A DNA stretch of 64,000 nucleotides, taken from positions 1,222,385 to 1,286,384 of the forward strand of contig CBDDOY010000002.1 of assembly GCA_965232165.1 (NCBI GenBank). Reading direction: 5' to 3'. Of the stretch, positions 8,751 to 17,351 are shown piece by piece. This DNA comes from UBA2779 sp965232165. GTDB taxonomy: Bacteria; Spirochaetota; Spirochaetia; DSM-2461. Position 1 is the stretch's first letter; each line of letters begins with the position of its first letter. A program made the translations under genes and the position numbers. A model generated the notes under the pieces. That model worked only from the letters and a program-made list of their open reading frames with translations. It did not search any database and was not told the origin of the DNA.

Positions 8751-9751
8751 AATAACGAACCTGCCATTACAATTCGTACTTCTTGCGGAGCTTTCCCTTT
8801 TATCCGTTCATCGACATAGGTACTAAGCACTTTCTTTAATCCATCCGGTGCTGCCGGACCTAAATCAGAGACCTTGGCCAACAAATCACCTTTTTTGATG
8901 ATCACCTTTTGCAGACCGGCAAGAATGGTTTTCAGCGTCTGCGCAAAGTTGCTATCCACTACAGTCGGCAATTCTCTGGAATCAATGAATTCCTGCATCA
9001 GTTTCTTATCGTCATCCTGTAGAAGCTCATCGATATTTTCCTGAATAACCGGGTTATCAAGGTTGTTCAATGAAGCAGCCGTCCATTGTTCAAGCATCTT
9101 ATCCAGCTCATCTTCCAACTGTTGCAGCTTATCCGAACCAGAAACCCCGAACCCTGAATCCTGAACGCCTATTTCAGCCGCAGGATGAAATTGGCAATGC
9201 GGACAGGCCGGTGCGGCCTCAAGATTCTGCTCGGTCAGGGCGAAGCAGCTTTTCAGTCCGGCCCGCCGGTTCTGGCAGTCAGTGAGCTGCGGCCTCGGCA
9301 TCAGGTCGATGCCTGCCAGTTTCAGGAGCGTCTTCAGTCGATAGTCTCCCATCAGGGCGGCCTTGCATTTGTCGTCGTCAACACCCAGCCGGGAGCGTGC
9401 GTGGATCGTTGTATATTGGTTGATATAGTCGCGTTTCAGTTTCTTTGGCTTTTCACTGATTTCAGCAGATAATTGCGCGAATTCTGGGTTCTGAGTTCCT
9501 AGTTCTTGGTTTATTTGAGTAATGACTTCTTCACGAGTTTCTTTAGCTTTAATCACCCAAGCCTGCATCCCCTGCGGTTTCAAATCTGAACTCTGAACTC
9601 CAAACTCAGAACCTTGGCTAACAGCGGTTTGAGCCGTGGTTAGCCAGCTTGCTGCCGGGCTGTGATCCATGACAAATTCACGCAGAGCGTCCAGATTCAC
9701 TTCTGATGCTTTGAGTGCTCTTGCCACTTTGTTTTCAATTGGCTCTGCCAT
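8747..9751 (-). CDS. DUF6079-like C-terminal protein (large defence ATPase fragment or stand-alone subunit)
   Basis: 334 residues. The segments HARSRLGVDDDKCKAALMGD, IDLMPRPQLTDCQNRRAGLK, CFALTEQNLEAAPACPHC and KKVLSTYVDERIKGKAPQEV match, from memory, the C-terminal part of very large P-loop proteins of the DUF6079 type (BREX PglY/BrxC-like). The P-loop part is absent. A good ribosome site (AGGAGC, 6 bases before ATG) supports the start, so it may be a genuine short gene rather than a fragment. Three stretches of 7-bp-period DNA lie in frame in it (9135-9168, 9479-9509, 9583-9613), adding Ser/Gly/Gln-rich insertions. The CPHC may bind zinc. It overlaps the next gene by 4 bp. Confidence 0.6.
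   Translation of the reverse strand: MAEPIENKVARALKASEVNLDALREFVMDHSPAASWLTTAQTAVSQGSEFGVQSSDLKPQGMQAWVIKAKETREEVITQINQELGTQNPEFAQLSAEISEKPKKLKRDYINQYTTIHARSRLGVDDDKCKAALMGDYRLKTLLKLAGIDLMPRPQLTDCQNRRAGLKSCFALTEQNLEAAPACPHCQFHPAAEIGVQDSGFGVSGSDKLQQLEDELDKMLEQWTAASLNNLDNPVIQENIDELLQDDDKKLMQEFIDSRELPTVVDSNFAQTLKTILAGLQKVIIKKGDLLAKVSDLGPAAPDGLKKVLSTYVDERIKGKAPQEVRIVMAGSLL
9135..9613. repeat. Three 7-bp-period arrays inside a coding sequence
   Basis: At 9583-9613, 9479-9509 and 9135-9168 the DNA is a degenerate array of heptamers related to GARTTCT (reverse AGAAYTC), for example ctgaact-ctgaact-ccaaact and ccgaacc-ctgaatc-ctgaacg. Each stays in frame and encodes short linkers such as SEFGVQSSD and GVQDSGFGVSGSD. 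Similar heptamers occur in intergenic DNA at 17228-17250 and 29937-29973. They look inserted, since flanking protein motifs resume on either side. Confidence 0.65.
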
Positions 9752-9776
9752 TCATTGCTCCTATCTGCGGTCGCTT

Positions 9777-9989
9777 CTATTTATCCGGTTTTTCATCAGT
9801 AATAACAGACGCTGCGCCGCCGACTTCAACCCATGCATCGACCTGTTCTTTTTTAGACTTCCACAGGCGTCCCATGCGATGAGCGGGCATTCCGTGCTTA
9901 TCGATCCACTTGTAAACGGTATCTTTGCTGACACCGAGGTGTCTACATATTTCATCCGCTGACAGCCGGCGATCATTTGTTTCTGCCAT
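9777..9989 (-). CDS. Excisionase-type helix-turn-helix protein
   Basis: A 70-residue HTH_17/MerR-like DNA-binding protein: LSADEICRHLGVSKDTVYKW followed by IDKHGMPAHRMGRLWKSKKE is the full winged helix-turn-helix of the excisionase family. A strong ribosome site (AGGAGGA) precedes the ATG. It is first in the leftward operon, 25 bases before the DUF6079-like gene, so it is probably its local regulator. A TATAAT-like hexamer lies at 10078-10083 on the minus strand upstream, without a convincing -35 box. Confidence 0.85.
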   Translation of the reverse strand: MAETNDRRLSADEICRHLGVSKDTVYKWIDKHGMPAHRMGRLWKSKKEQVDAWVEVGGAASVITDEKPDK

Positions 9990-10465
9990 GTCTCATCCTC
10001 CTCTTGGGGACTATTGCATTGTGCTATGATTTCAACAGAGGCCGTTAAGCGAAGCTGTTCAAACAACATTATATTGCTCTCAAGAAGCTTTACATATCCT
10101 AAATTGGAAATTTCTATAAGATGAAGATGAACAGCAGAAGGAGCCGCATCGCCTCATAATTAATCCACCCGAAGACCGGCGGCTGCCTCATATAAAACCT
10201 ACTCGAATGATCCTCGTCATAGGCCAGGTTATGAGGCTGTCTATGAGTGCCAGGCGGGAATTGACTGGGGATGAAGCTATGCGGCGCCGCAAAGCCTCAC
10301 GAAGGGAAAAGAGTTTGTTCTTGACTCATTTTGTCCAATGCCCGTTATGGGCTATTCAGAATTATGCCGTTACACAGCTTATTTCACGTTCCTATCCTTA
10401 AACGGAAAAATCGAACCAGAAACTCCAATAGATTTTTTGAAGATGTCCCAATATACTTTGATAGT
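9990..10465 (+). other. Intergenic region with a probable C-terminal gene remnant
   Basis: No intact gene. On the plus strand, a frame ending in TGA at 10467-10469 reads SFCPMPVMGYSELCRYTAYF then TFLSLNGKIEPETPIDFLK, with an in-frame TGA further upstream near 10250. This looks like the tail of a degraded protein. Its stop overlaps the chosen degP ATG (ATGA), the kind of coupling seen elsewhere in this window. The remnant is not recognised. The rest of the region shows no feature I can name. Confidence 0.4.
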
Positions 10466-11722
10466 ATGAATTGGATTAGAAAGCATTCATGGACTATTCT
10501 GTGCATTCCGGTACTCCTGTCGATCATCGTCCTCATGGAATTGGGCATCATCACAATCCATTTCGGCAGGGGAAGAATCTCTGAGGGGACAATCCATTTC
10601 GGCAGGGGAAGAATCTCTGAGGGGAATGTTCCCATCGCCGGGGCACAGGATGCCGAATCCTTTGAATATGATATTGGCGGGTTAGAATCCATTGAGTCGC
10701 CGCCGTCATCAATGGAGTTTTCCCCTGATGAGCTTGAAAACATCTCGGTCTATGATCGATTGAATAGCGGGGTGGTGAATATCACCACGGAGGTGATGAG
10801 CTACAATTGGTTCCTAGAAGCTGTTCCACGGAAGGGTTCATCGGGGTCCGGCTCCATCATTGATTCAGAAGGCTACATTCTTACAAACAATCATGTGGTG
10901 GAAAATGCCTACAAGGTGAATGTCACCCTGGCCGATGGAGCCACTTTCGAAGGCGAGATAATTGGCTCCGACCCGGAGAACGATTTGGCCGTCGTGAAGA
11001 TTGATTTGGGAAGCCATTCTGTGGAGACCATCCCCTTCGGCACTTCCAAGGGGCTGCGTGTCGGGCAGAAAGTATTGGCCATAGGCAATCCTTTCGCATT
11101 TGAACGAACCCTCACGACAGGCATCATATCCGGCCTTGGAAGGCCGCTCAAGAACGACAAGGGAATCGTCATCCGCAACCTCATCCAAACTGATGCATCC
11201 ATCAATCCCGGCAATTCAGGCGGTCCGTTACTCAATACTCGGGGTGCACTCATCGGCGTGAATACGATGATCTACACCCCTTCGGGGGGATCCGTCGGCA
11301 TAGGTTTTGCCGTTCCGGTGGATACGGCTCACCGTGTCGTCCCTGACCTCATTCGCTACGGTTATGTGAAGCGGGGATGGATCGATATTGAGCCGGTTCA
11401 GTTATTCCCCGCCCTGATTCGATATGCAAATCTCAGTACGAACCAGGGCATACTGGTATCCCGTGTGAAAGCCGGCGGAAACGCCGAGTCTGCGGGAGTA
11501 TTGGGAGGAGATGCCAATAAGGCGGTCCGAAGCGGCTCTACACTGATATACCTGGGAGGGGACATAATCATCGGCATAAATGAGCAGGAAATCACCTCGT
11601 TAGGAGACCTGTATGCGGCCTTGGAAAACACCCGGCCGGGCGATATCGCGACCGTTACGCTGCGGCGTGGAAGAAGAGAGCTGGATGTCGAACTGACCTT
11701 ATCCAGCCGCTCAGGGAACTAA
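10466..11722 (+). CDS. degP: DegP/HtrA-type serine protease, membrane-anchored
   Basis: A 418-residue trypsin-like periplasmic protease with one PDZ domain, acting in envelope protein quality control. I start at the ATG at 10466 because it begins MNWIRKHSWTILCIPVLLSI, a signal anchor; a longer frame back to 10331 is open but unlikely. The catalytic triad is His143 (NNHVVENA), Asp173 (ENDLAVVKID) and Ser251 (NPGNSGGPLL). The PDZ occupies about the last 110 residues (GILVSRVKAGGNAESAG, GDIIIGINEQEI). Between anchor and protease lies an exact tandem 12-residue duplication. The stop overlaps the uvrB start. Confidence 0.93.
   Translation: MNWIRKHSWTILCIPVLLSIIVLMELGIITIHFGRGRISEGTIHFGRGRISEGNVPIAGAQDAESFEYDIGGLESIESPPSSMEFSPDELENISVYDRLNSGVVNITTEVMSYNWFLEAVPRKGSSGSGSIIDSEGYILTNNHVVENAYKVNVTLADGATFEGEIIGSDPENDLAVVKIDLGSHSVETIPFGTSKGLRVGQKVLAIGNPFAFERTLTTGIISGLGRPLKNDKGIVIRNLIQTDASINPGNSGGPLLNTRGALIGVNTMIYTPSGGSVGIGFAVPVDTAHRVVPDLIRYGYVKRGWIDIEPVQLFPALIRYANLSTNQGILVSRVKAGGNAESAGVLGGDANKAVRSGSTLIYLGGDIIIGINEQEITSLGDLYAALENTRPGDIATVTLRRGRRELDVELTLSSRSGN
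10553..10624 (+). repeat. Exact 36-bp tandem duplication in degP
   Basis: Two identical 36-bp units (10553-10588 and 10589-10624) encode TIHFGRGRISEG twice in the linker just after the signal anchor. Being a multiple of 3, it keeps the frame and lengthens the linker by 12 residues. Confidence 0.95.
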
Positions 11723-13719
11723 TGATGGTAAGAAAATTCAGGGTTTCGGCGCCCTTCGAGCCTGCAGGAGATCAGCCCGCGGCCATTGACACCCTCTCGG
11801 ACAGCATATCGCAGGGGGAAAAGTATCAAACCCTCCTTGGAGTCACCGGGTCAGGAAAAACCTATACGATGGCAAAAACCATTGAGAGGGTTCAGCTTCC
11901 GGCCTTGGTGATCAGCCATAACAAAACACTGGCCGCCCAGCTCTACCGGGAGTTCAAGGATTTCTTCCCCGAGAACGCAGTGGAATACTTTGTCTCGTAT
12001 TTCGATTACTATCAGCCCGAAGCCTACCTGCCTTCCAGGGACTTATATATAGAAAAGGATTCAAGCATCAATGAAGAGATAGAGCGCATGCGTCTCTCGG
12101 CCACCATGAGCCTCATGGAGCGCCGGGATGTCGTTATCGTGGCGACGGTGTCCTGCATCTATGGACTTGGAAGCACAGAAACCTATAGAGATATGAATGT
12201 CGGCATACGGTTAGGCGAGGAAATCAATGTGCGTCAACTACGCATGGAACTCATCGCCATGCAGTATCAGCGAAACGATGCCGTTCTTGAACGGGGGAAA
12301 TTTCGCATCAGGGGGGATGTGATAGAAATCTATCCCGCCTATCTCACCGAAGTGGCCTATAGGGTTAGCCTCAATTACGATGTAGTGGAAAGCATCCACC
12401 GCATTCATGTCCTGACCGGTGAGATACTTGAATCGCTGGAGATGACGACGATCTACGCAGCCAAGCATTTTGTTATGCCCGAGGAGCGTCTATTAACGGC
12501 GGTGCCGGCAATACGGGAAGAGTTGGAAGAACGAGTCGAAAGCCTGACATCCGAGGGGAAGCAGCTTGAAGCCCAGCGGCTGAAAACCCGGACCGAGTAT
12601 GATATTGAGATGCTCACGGAGATGGGTTATTGCCCGGGTATCGAGAATTACAGCCGGCATCTTACCGGGCGGCTGGCTGGTGAACGTCCTGAAGTGCTGC
12701 TGGATTACTATCCCGGTGAATTCATCACTTTCATCGACGAATCCCATATCAGCCTATCTCAGATCAGGGCCATGTATGCCGGCGACAGGTCCCGCAAGCT
12801 GAACCTCGTGGAACATGGATTCAGGCTGCCTTCGGCACTGGATAACAGACCCCTGGTGTACGAAGAATTCGAAGCACAGCTCGACAGGGTGGTATACGTG
12901 TCCGCAACTCCGGGCAAGGAAGAAAGGGGGAAGACCCCGAAGCCTGTAGAGCAGTTGATTCGCCCCACCGGACTGTTGGATCCCCCCATTGAGATAAGAC
13001 CCTGTGAAGGGCAGATCGAAGATATCTACGGGGAGATTCAGACACGAATCAAGATGGATGAACGGATATTGATCACCACGCTCACGAAAAAGATGGCCGA
13101 AGAACTTACCAATTACATGAATGGGCTGGGTATAAGCTGCCGCTATCTCCACAGCGAGATTGAGACGATTGAACGGGTGGAAATCATCAGAGACCTTCGA
13201 AAAGGGGTTTTTGATGTGCTGGTGGGAATAAACCTGCTAAGGGAGGGACTGGATATCCCCGAAGTGTCGCTGACCATCATCATGGACGCAGATAAGATTG
13301 GCTTCTTACGCAGCGAGACAAGCCTGATCCAAACCATCGGCAGAACAGCACGCAACATCAACGGCCTAGTTATCATGTACGCCGATTCCATCAGCGAGGC
13401 CATGAAGACTGCAATGACCGAAACCGAGAGGCGCCGCAGAATGCAGATAGCTTACAATGAGGCCCACAGCATCACCCCGAAGACTATTCGTAAAGAGGTG
13501 CAGGATATTCTCATCCGCAAGAGTGCCGAGAAGCGTCAGGCCGCAGAAATGAGCATCGAAGTGATGAAGAAATCGACAAACCTCTTCGATGCGAAACAGA
13601 AGCAGAGGCTGTTGAAGGCCCTGGAAAAGGAGATGTTGGAACGGGCTAAAAACATGGAATATGAAGAAGCCGCCGTGCTTCGGGATGAGATTCAGCATCT
13701 GCGGGAGTCGGCCGGATGA
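11722..13719 (+). CDS. uvrB: Excinuclease ABC subunit B
   Basis: A 665-residue UvrB, the damage-verifying helicase-like subunit of nucleotide excision repair. It shows Walker A GVTGSGKT near residue 40, the beta-hairpin motif FVSYFDYYQPEAYLP near residue 90, the helicase motifs FIDESH, YVSATPG, INLLREGLDIPEVSL and QTIGRTARN, and a C-terminal UVR motif (LEKEMLERAKNMEYEEAAVLRD) that contacts UvrC. Length and domain order are those of normal UvrB. The start overlaps the degP stop and its own stop overlaps the next gene by 4 bp, so it is part of an operon. Confidence 0.98.
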   Translation: MMVRKFRVSAPFEPAGDQPAAIDTLSDSISQGEKYQTLLGVTGSGKTYTMAKTIERVQLPALVISHNKTLAAQLYREFKDFFPENAVEYFVSYFDYYQPEAYLPSRDLYIEKDSSINEEIERMRLSATMSLMERRDVVIVATVSCIYGLGSTETYRDMNVGIRLGEEINVRQLRMELIAMQYQRNDAVLERGKFRIRGDVIEIYPAYLTEVAYRVSLNYDVVESIHRIHVLTGEILESLEMTTIYAAKHFVMPEERLLTAVPAIREELEERVESLTSEGKQLEAQRLKTRTEYDIEMLTEMGYCPGIENYSRHLTGRLAGERPEVLLDYYPGEFITFIDESHISLSQIRAMYAGDRSRKLNLVEHGFRLPSALDNRPLVYEEFEAQLDRVVYVSATPGKEERGKTPKPVEQLIRPTGLLDPPIEIRPCEGQIEDIYGEIQTRIKMDERILITTLTKKMAEELTNYMNGLGISCRYLHSEIETIERVEIIRDLRKGVFDVLVGINLLREGLDIPEVSLTIIMDADKIGFLRSETSLIQTIGRTARNINGLVIMYADSISEAMKTAMTETERRRRMQIAYNEAHSITPKTIRKEVQDILIRKSAEKRQAAEMSIEVMKKSTNLFDAKQKQRLLKALEKEMLERAKNMEYEEAAVLRDEIQHLRESAG

Positions 13720-14087
13720 GATTTTTCGCCGTTTTCGGTATAATTGGCTTCTCCATAGCATGCGTCCCTGAGCGACCTCCCGCCGATATCGAGCCTCCGC
13801 CGACGCCGGTTCTCACGTCCAAGGTGATATGGGGCGTTGTAAACAAACCCTACGTCAAGATACTCGACGAACAGGATTCATATGCGGATGTCAGAGGGAT
13901 ACTGCGCCGTGGAGATGTTGTAACGATACTCTCCAAGGCGGGGAAAACAGATGGGAGCGGCTATTGGCTTGAAATCCGGTTAACCACTTCGCTATTGACA
14001 GGGTGGGTGATGGATTTGGATGTAAATGTCTATGATACGGAACCCCAGGCTAGGACGGCCAGCAAATCCATTAGGGAAGAGAGTTGA
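13716..14087 (+). CDS. Small SH3-domain lipoprotein
   Basis: 123 residues: a short signal sequence ending in a spirochaetal-type lipobox (IGFSIAC), a Pro-rich linker, then an SH3b-like domain (VVNKPYVKILDEQDSYADV, RGDVVTILSKAG, GYWLEIRL, GWVMDLDVNVY). Such domains bind peptidoglycan or proteins in the periplasm. It overlaps uvrB by 4 bp and precedes the FGE-domain gene by 5 bases, so all belong to one transcript. Substrate is unknown. Confidence 0.75.
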   Translation: MRFFAVFGIIGFSIACVPERPPADIEPPPTPVLTSKVIWGVVNKPYVKILDEQDSYADVRGILRRGDVVTILSKAGKTDGSGYWLEIRLTTSLLTGWVMDLDVNVYDTEPQARTASKSIREES

Positions 14088-14175
14088 CCCGCGTGAGCAT
14101 TTCATCAGCACTACAGCGACCTGCCTGCAGCAGGCAGGCGAAAAAATCGAAACGGAGACTTAAATGGTTTCTTAG

Positions 14176-16220
14176 CCCAAGTTCACCAAAATACACCTGC
14201 TAAATATTTTTTTAACGACCAAGAAAACGAATTACTTCAAAAAAAGGCTTAAATATTTCCCAAAACCTCATAAATACCATAGAATATTTAGGGATTCCGC
14301 TTTTTGGGGACCTCAAATCACCTCAAATCAAAATGTAGTGCCTAACACTTTATTTTTCGCTTGCCTCTTTTGTGGCTGTGGTGTATCTTAGTGGTATGTA
14401 TATAAGATCAATAAAAGTTGCCAACGGTAAAACGAAAAAACAGTACACCTACCTCAATCTTGTAGAAAATATCCGCACGATAAAGGCCCCCGACAGCGGA
14501 TTATTCTCAACCTTGGGAAACTGGATATTGATTCTTCTCAATACAAAGCTCTGGCAAGAAGAATTGAAAATATTCTTTCAGGAAACAGAGAATTATTCGA
14601 CTTGGATGAAGACATTGAGAAAATCGCACAGCAGGTATCAGACCGCATTTTCACCAAGCGGGCAAAAGACGCACAACTAAAAGCTCAAGCGCAAGCCAAT
14701 TTTGTAGCGGTCGATGTTAACAGCCTTGAAACAAAGAAAGTCAGAAGCCTAGGCCCTGAGTACGTCTGTCATCAGCAATGGAAAGAGTTGGAAATGGACA
14801 GAGTTCATGCGGTGTGCCTAAGGGGATCCCCTTACTTGAAGCTCTAATCGTCGGTAGAATGATCAAACCAGCCAGCGAGCGATTTACCAGGCAGTGGGCG
14901 GAAAAACAGAGCTGTGCGGCTTACCCCATTCGTCCTCCCTGAATGCGTACTACAGGGCTGCCGATGTTCTCTACCGCTGTAAGGACGAGCTGGAGAAGCA
15001 TTTGGCTTGTAAAGAACAAGATTTATTCTCCCTCGACGAAAGCATTGTACTTTACGATTTAACGAACACCTACTTTGAGGGTCAGTGCAAAAAGAACCCA
15101 AAGGCATCTTATGGTCGCTCGAAAGAAAAGCGCAGTGACTGCAAATTGGCTACCCTGGGGTTGGTTGTCGATGCGGATGGATTTCCCAAGTATAGCAAGT
15201 TCCATCCGGGGAACCAGTGCGAATCCAAGACTTTTCAGGCCACGATTTTAGATTTGGAAGCCAACGCGGGCCTAAAAGTCGGGGCAACTGTCGTAATGGA
15301 TGCCGGGATTGCCACAAAAGAGAATATCGAATGGCTTAAAAAGCGAAAATGTACCTACCTTGTGGTTCACAGAGGGAAAAGTCCTTTGGAGCTTAATCGC
15401 AAGAGATGAATCTGGTTGGAGGACAAGAAAACAGGTGCCAAGATTGAAGTATTGACAATCTCGGATGAGTGTTCTGGTAAAGAGCGAGCACAAACGTCTT
15501 GGCCATGGCTATGCGTACCGAAACCGTCCTCCTTGAAATGACTTCAATATCTTCGTGACGGATTAAACAAGAAAAACCGCATGAAACTGTATTCTTCGGT
15601 TCTTCAGAGCATTGGCAGGCTTAAGGAAAAATATCCAAAGGCTGCAAAACTTTATGAAATATCAGTTATTCCTGGGGAGCCTGCCAAGCGGACAGGAAAG
15701 TTGAATGCGATTGACATTAAATGGGAGAAGAAAACTCAGACAGGAAACAGTGAAGGAACTTATACCCTTAGAACCAATCGAAAAGATTTGGATGACGAGC
15801 TCCTTGGCCGTATTGAAAACTCATTTAGAGACATGAAGTCTCATCTTGGCTTTCGGCCTAACTTTCATCAACTGGAGGAGAGAGTGCAGTCGCATATGTT
15901 TATATCAGTCCTTGCGTATCACCTGATGCAGACTGAATGTAAATTACGAAAAGGGGGAGATACACGGAGTTGGAAGACCATAAAAGAAGTTCTTTCTACC
16001 CGCCAGAGGATAACCATAGAGTACATTTCCAAGACTGAAGAGGGAGTGCTGATGACTCGACTCCCGACAGGAACTAGAACATCAGAAGATTTATGCGATG
16101 CTTGGGTTGTCGGGAAAGGCGTTGAACCGTCGGATGACGACTCACCAAATCCGTAGTGTAAATAAAAAATAGTAACTCCATTTATTATAAGGAATTACGT
16201 TTTTTAGTGGTGAACTTGGG
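14176..16220 (+). mobile_element. IS1634-like insertion sequence (copy 3), deletion-riddled
   Basis: The ends CCCAAGTTCACCA / TGGTGAACTTGGG match copy 2, and it is flanked by the direct repeat TTAG (14172-14175 and 16221-16224). It is 2,045 bp against 2,131 bp in copy 2. The difference comes from about a dozen short internal deletions of 1-21 bases. Base substitutions are almost absent. Confidence 0.92.
14372..16156 (+). pseudogene. IS1634-like transposase, multiply frameshifted
   Basis: Pieces of the same 628-residue transposase as at 2745-4631 appear in successive frames (14372-14680, 14602-14847, 14894-15409, 15581-16156). Deletions relative to copy 2 include 1 base near 14480, 7 near 14805, 13 near 14912, 6 near 15451 and 21 near 15796. 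The catalytic segments are still recognisable (YDLTNTYFEG, VMDAGIATKENIEW, GRIENSFRDMK) but no full-length product is possible. Confidence 0.9.
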
Positions 16221-17070
16221 TTAGAGGTTCCCTTGTATTTGCTGCCGTTTTCGCACTTCCTATATCGGCATTCTGTGATTTCGTACCCGATGACTTTGTT
16301 TATATACAGGGAGGCACCTTCCTGATGGGAGCCGAAGATGGGGACAGAGACGAAAGCCCGGCGCATCGGGTGACGGTGAGAGATTTTCACATGGCAAAAT
16401 ATATGGTGACTTTTGATCAATACGATGCCTATTGTAACGATGCCGGAATCCCCCGCCCCTATGATACGAGCTGGGGGAGAGGGAATCTTCCTGTTATCAA
16501 CGTAAATTGGTTTGACGCCGTGCGATACTGTAACTGGCTAAGTCGAAAGGAAGGACTGACACAGCCCTATACAATCAGAGGAAAATCAGTGAAATGGAAC
16601 AGGGAAGCCGATGGATACCGGCTGCCAACAGAAGCGGAATGGGAATTCGCCGCCCGAGGAGGAAATCTCACCCTGGAAACACTCTTTCCCGGAAGCAACA
16701 ATCCCAAAGAAGTTGCTTGGTACGGTAGAAACAGCGGCGGTATAACTCATCCAGTTGGAACCAAACAGCCCAATGAACTCGGCCTATATGATATGAGCGG
16801 CAATCTCTGGGAATGGTGCTGGGACTGGCATGGCCGATACTCGGCTGTAGACCAAAGTGATCCGATCGGACCGAAATCCGGACGGTACAGGGTACTTAGG
16901 GGGGGATCCTGGTGTAATAACAATGTGATGGTTTTGCGGATTACCAACCGGAGTTGGGACAAGCCTGTCGATTTGGGAAATTACATCGGTTTTCGGCTGG
17001 CATTGCCGGTGACAGAGTGAATCACCGCCCGCCAAGAGAAACTGGCATGCTGCAACTTTTAATCAATACT

Positions 17071-17224
17071 TGGGCGCAACCCTTCGGGTCGGGCTTTTCA
17101 CTCCAATGCCTTGCTCTGGCAGCCTGCCGCCCGGCTCATTGCCAATCGCCGGAGGGGCAGCCAGCGGCATTTCCGTTTCAATCCCTTGCGCCTAAAGTCA
17201 ATTGGAAATTTATTGTGTAAAGCA
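17071..17224 (+). repeat. Dispersed repeat B, copy 1 (about 150 bp)
   Basis: It begins GGGCGCAACCCTTCGGGTCG, contains CTCATTGCCAATCGCCGG and ATCCCTTGCGCCTAAAGTC, and ends near ATTTATTGTGTAAAGCAG. Close copies lie at 30009-30161 (inverted) and 40664-40808, and a fragment at 29895-29934. There is no reading frame. Just downstream (17228-17250 and 17330-17350) are heptamer-like runs such as CACAACT-CACAACT. The rest of 17021-17351 shows nothing else. Confidence 0.85.
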
Positions 17225-17351
17225 GAGCCTCAGAACTCAAAAATCAAAAGCCATGCTTCACACCACTCGACCGGCGATCAGAGATGGAATCACAATTCAC
17301 CTCTCTGCGTACACCGCACAGGCAGATCATTCACAACTCACAACTCATACC

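Larger units (their letters stand above)
14093..17020 (+). pseudogene. FGE-sulfatase (SUMF1) domain secreted protein, interrupted by an IS
   Basis: The 3' part (16221-17020) encodes a formylglycine-generating-enzyme-like domain: VYIQGGTFLMGAEDGDRDES, VINVNWFDAVRYCNWLS, GYRLPTEAEWEFAARGG, GLYDMSGNLWEWCWDWH, YRVLRGGSW, IGFRLAL. The 5' part (14093-14175) starts at GTG with a ribosome-site-like GGAAGAGAG and encodes a basic stretch leading to the hydrophobic signal. Removing the IS (14176-16220) and one TTAG duplicate fuses them in frame as ...KRRLKWFLRGSLVFAAVF. The IS therefore sits in the signal-peptide region. An ATG at 16325 could still give a 231-residue protein without a signal. Confidence 0.8.
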
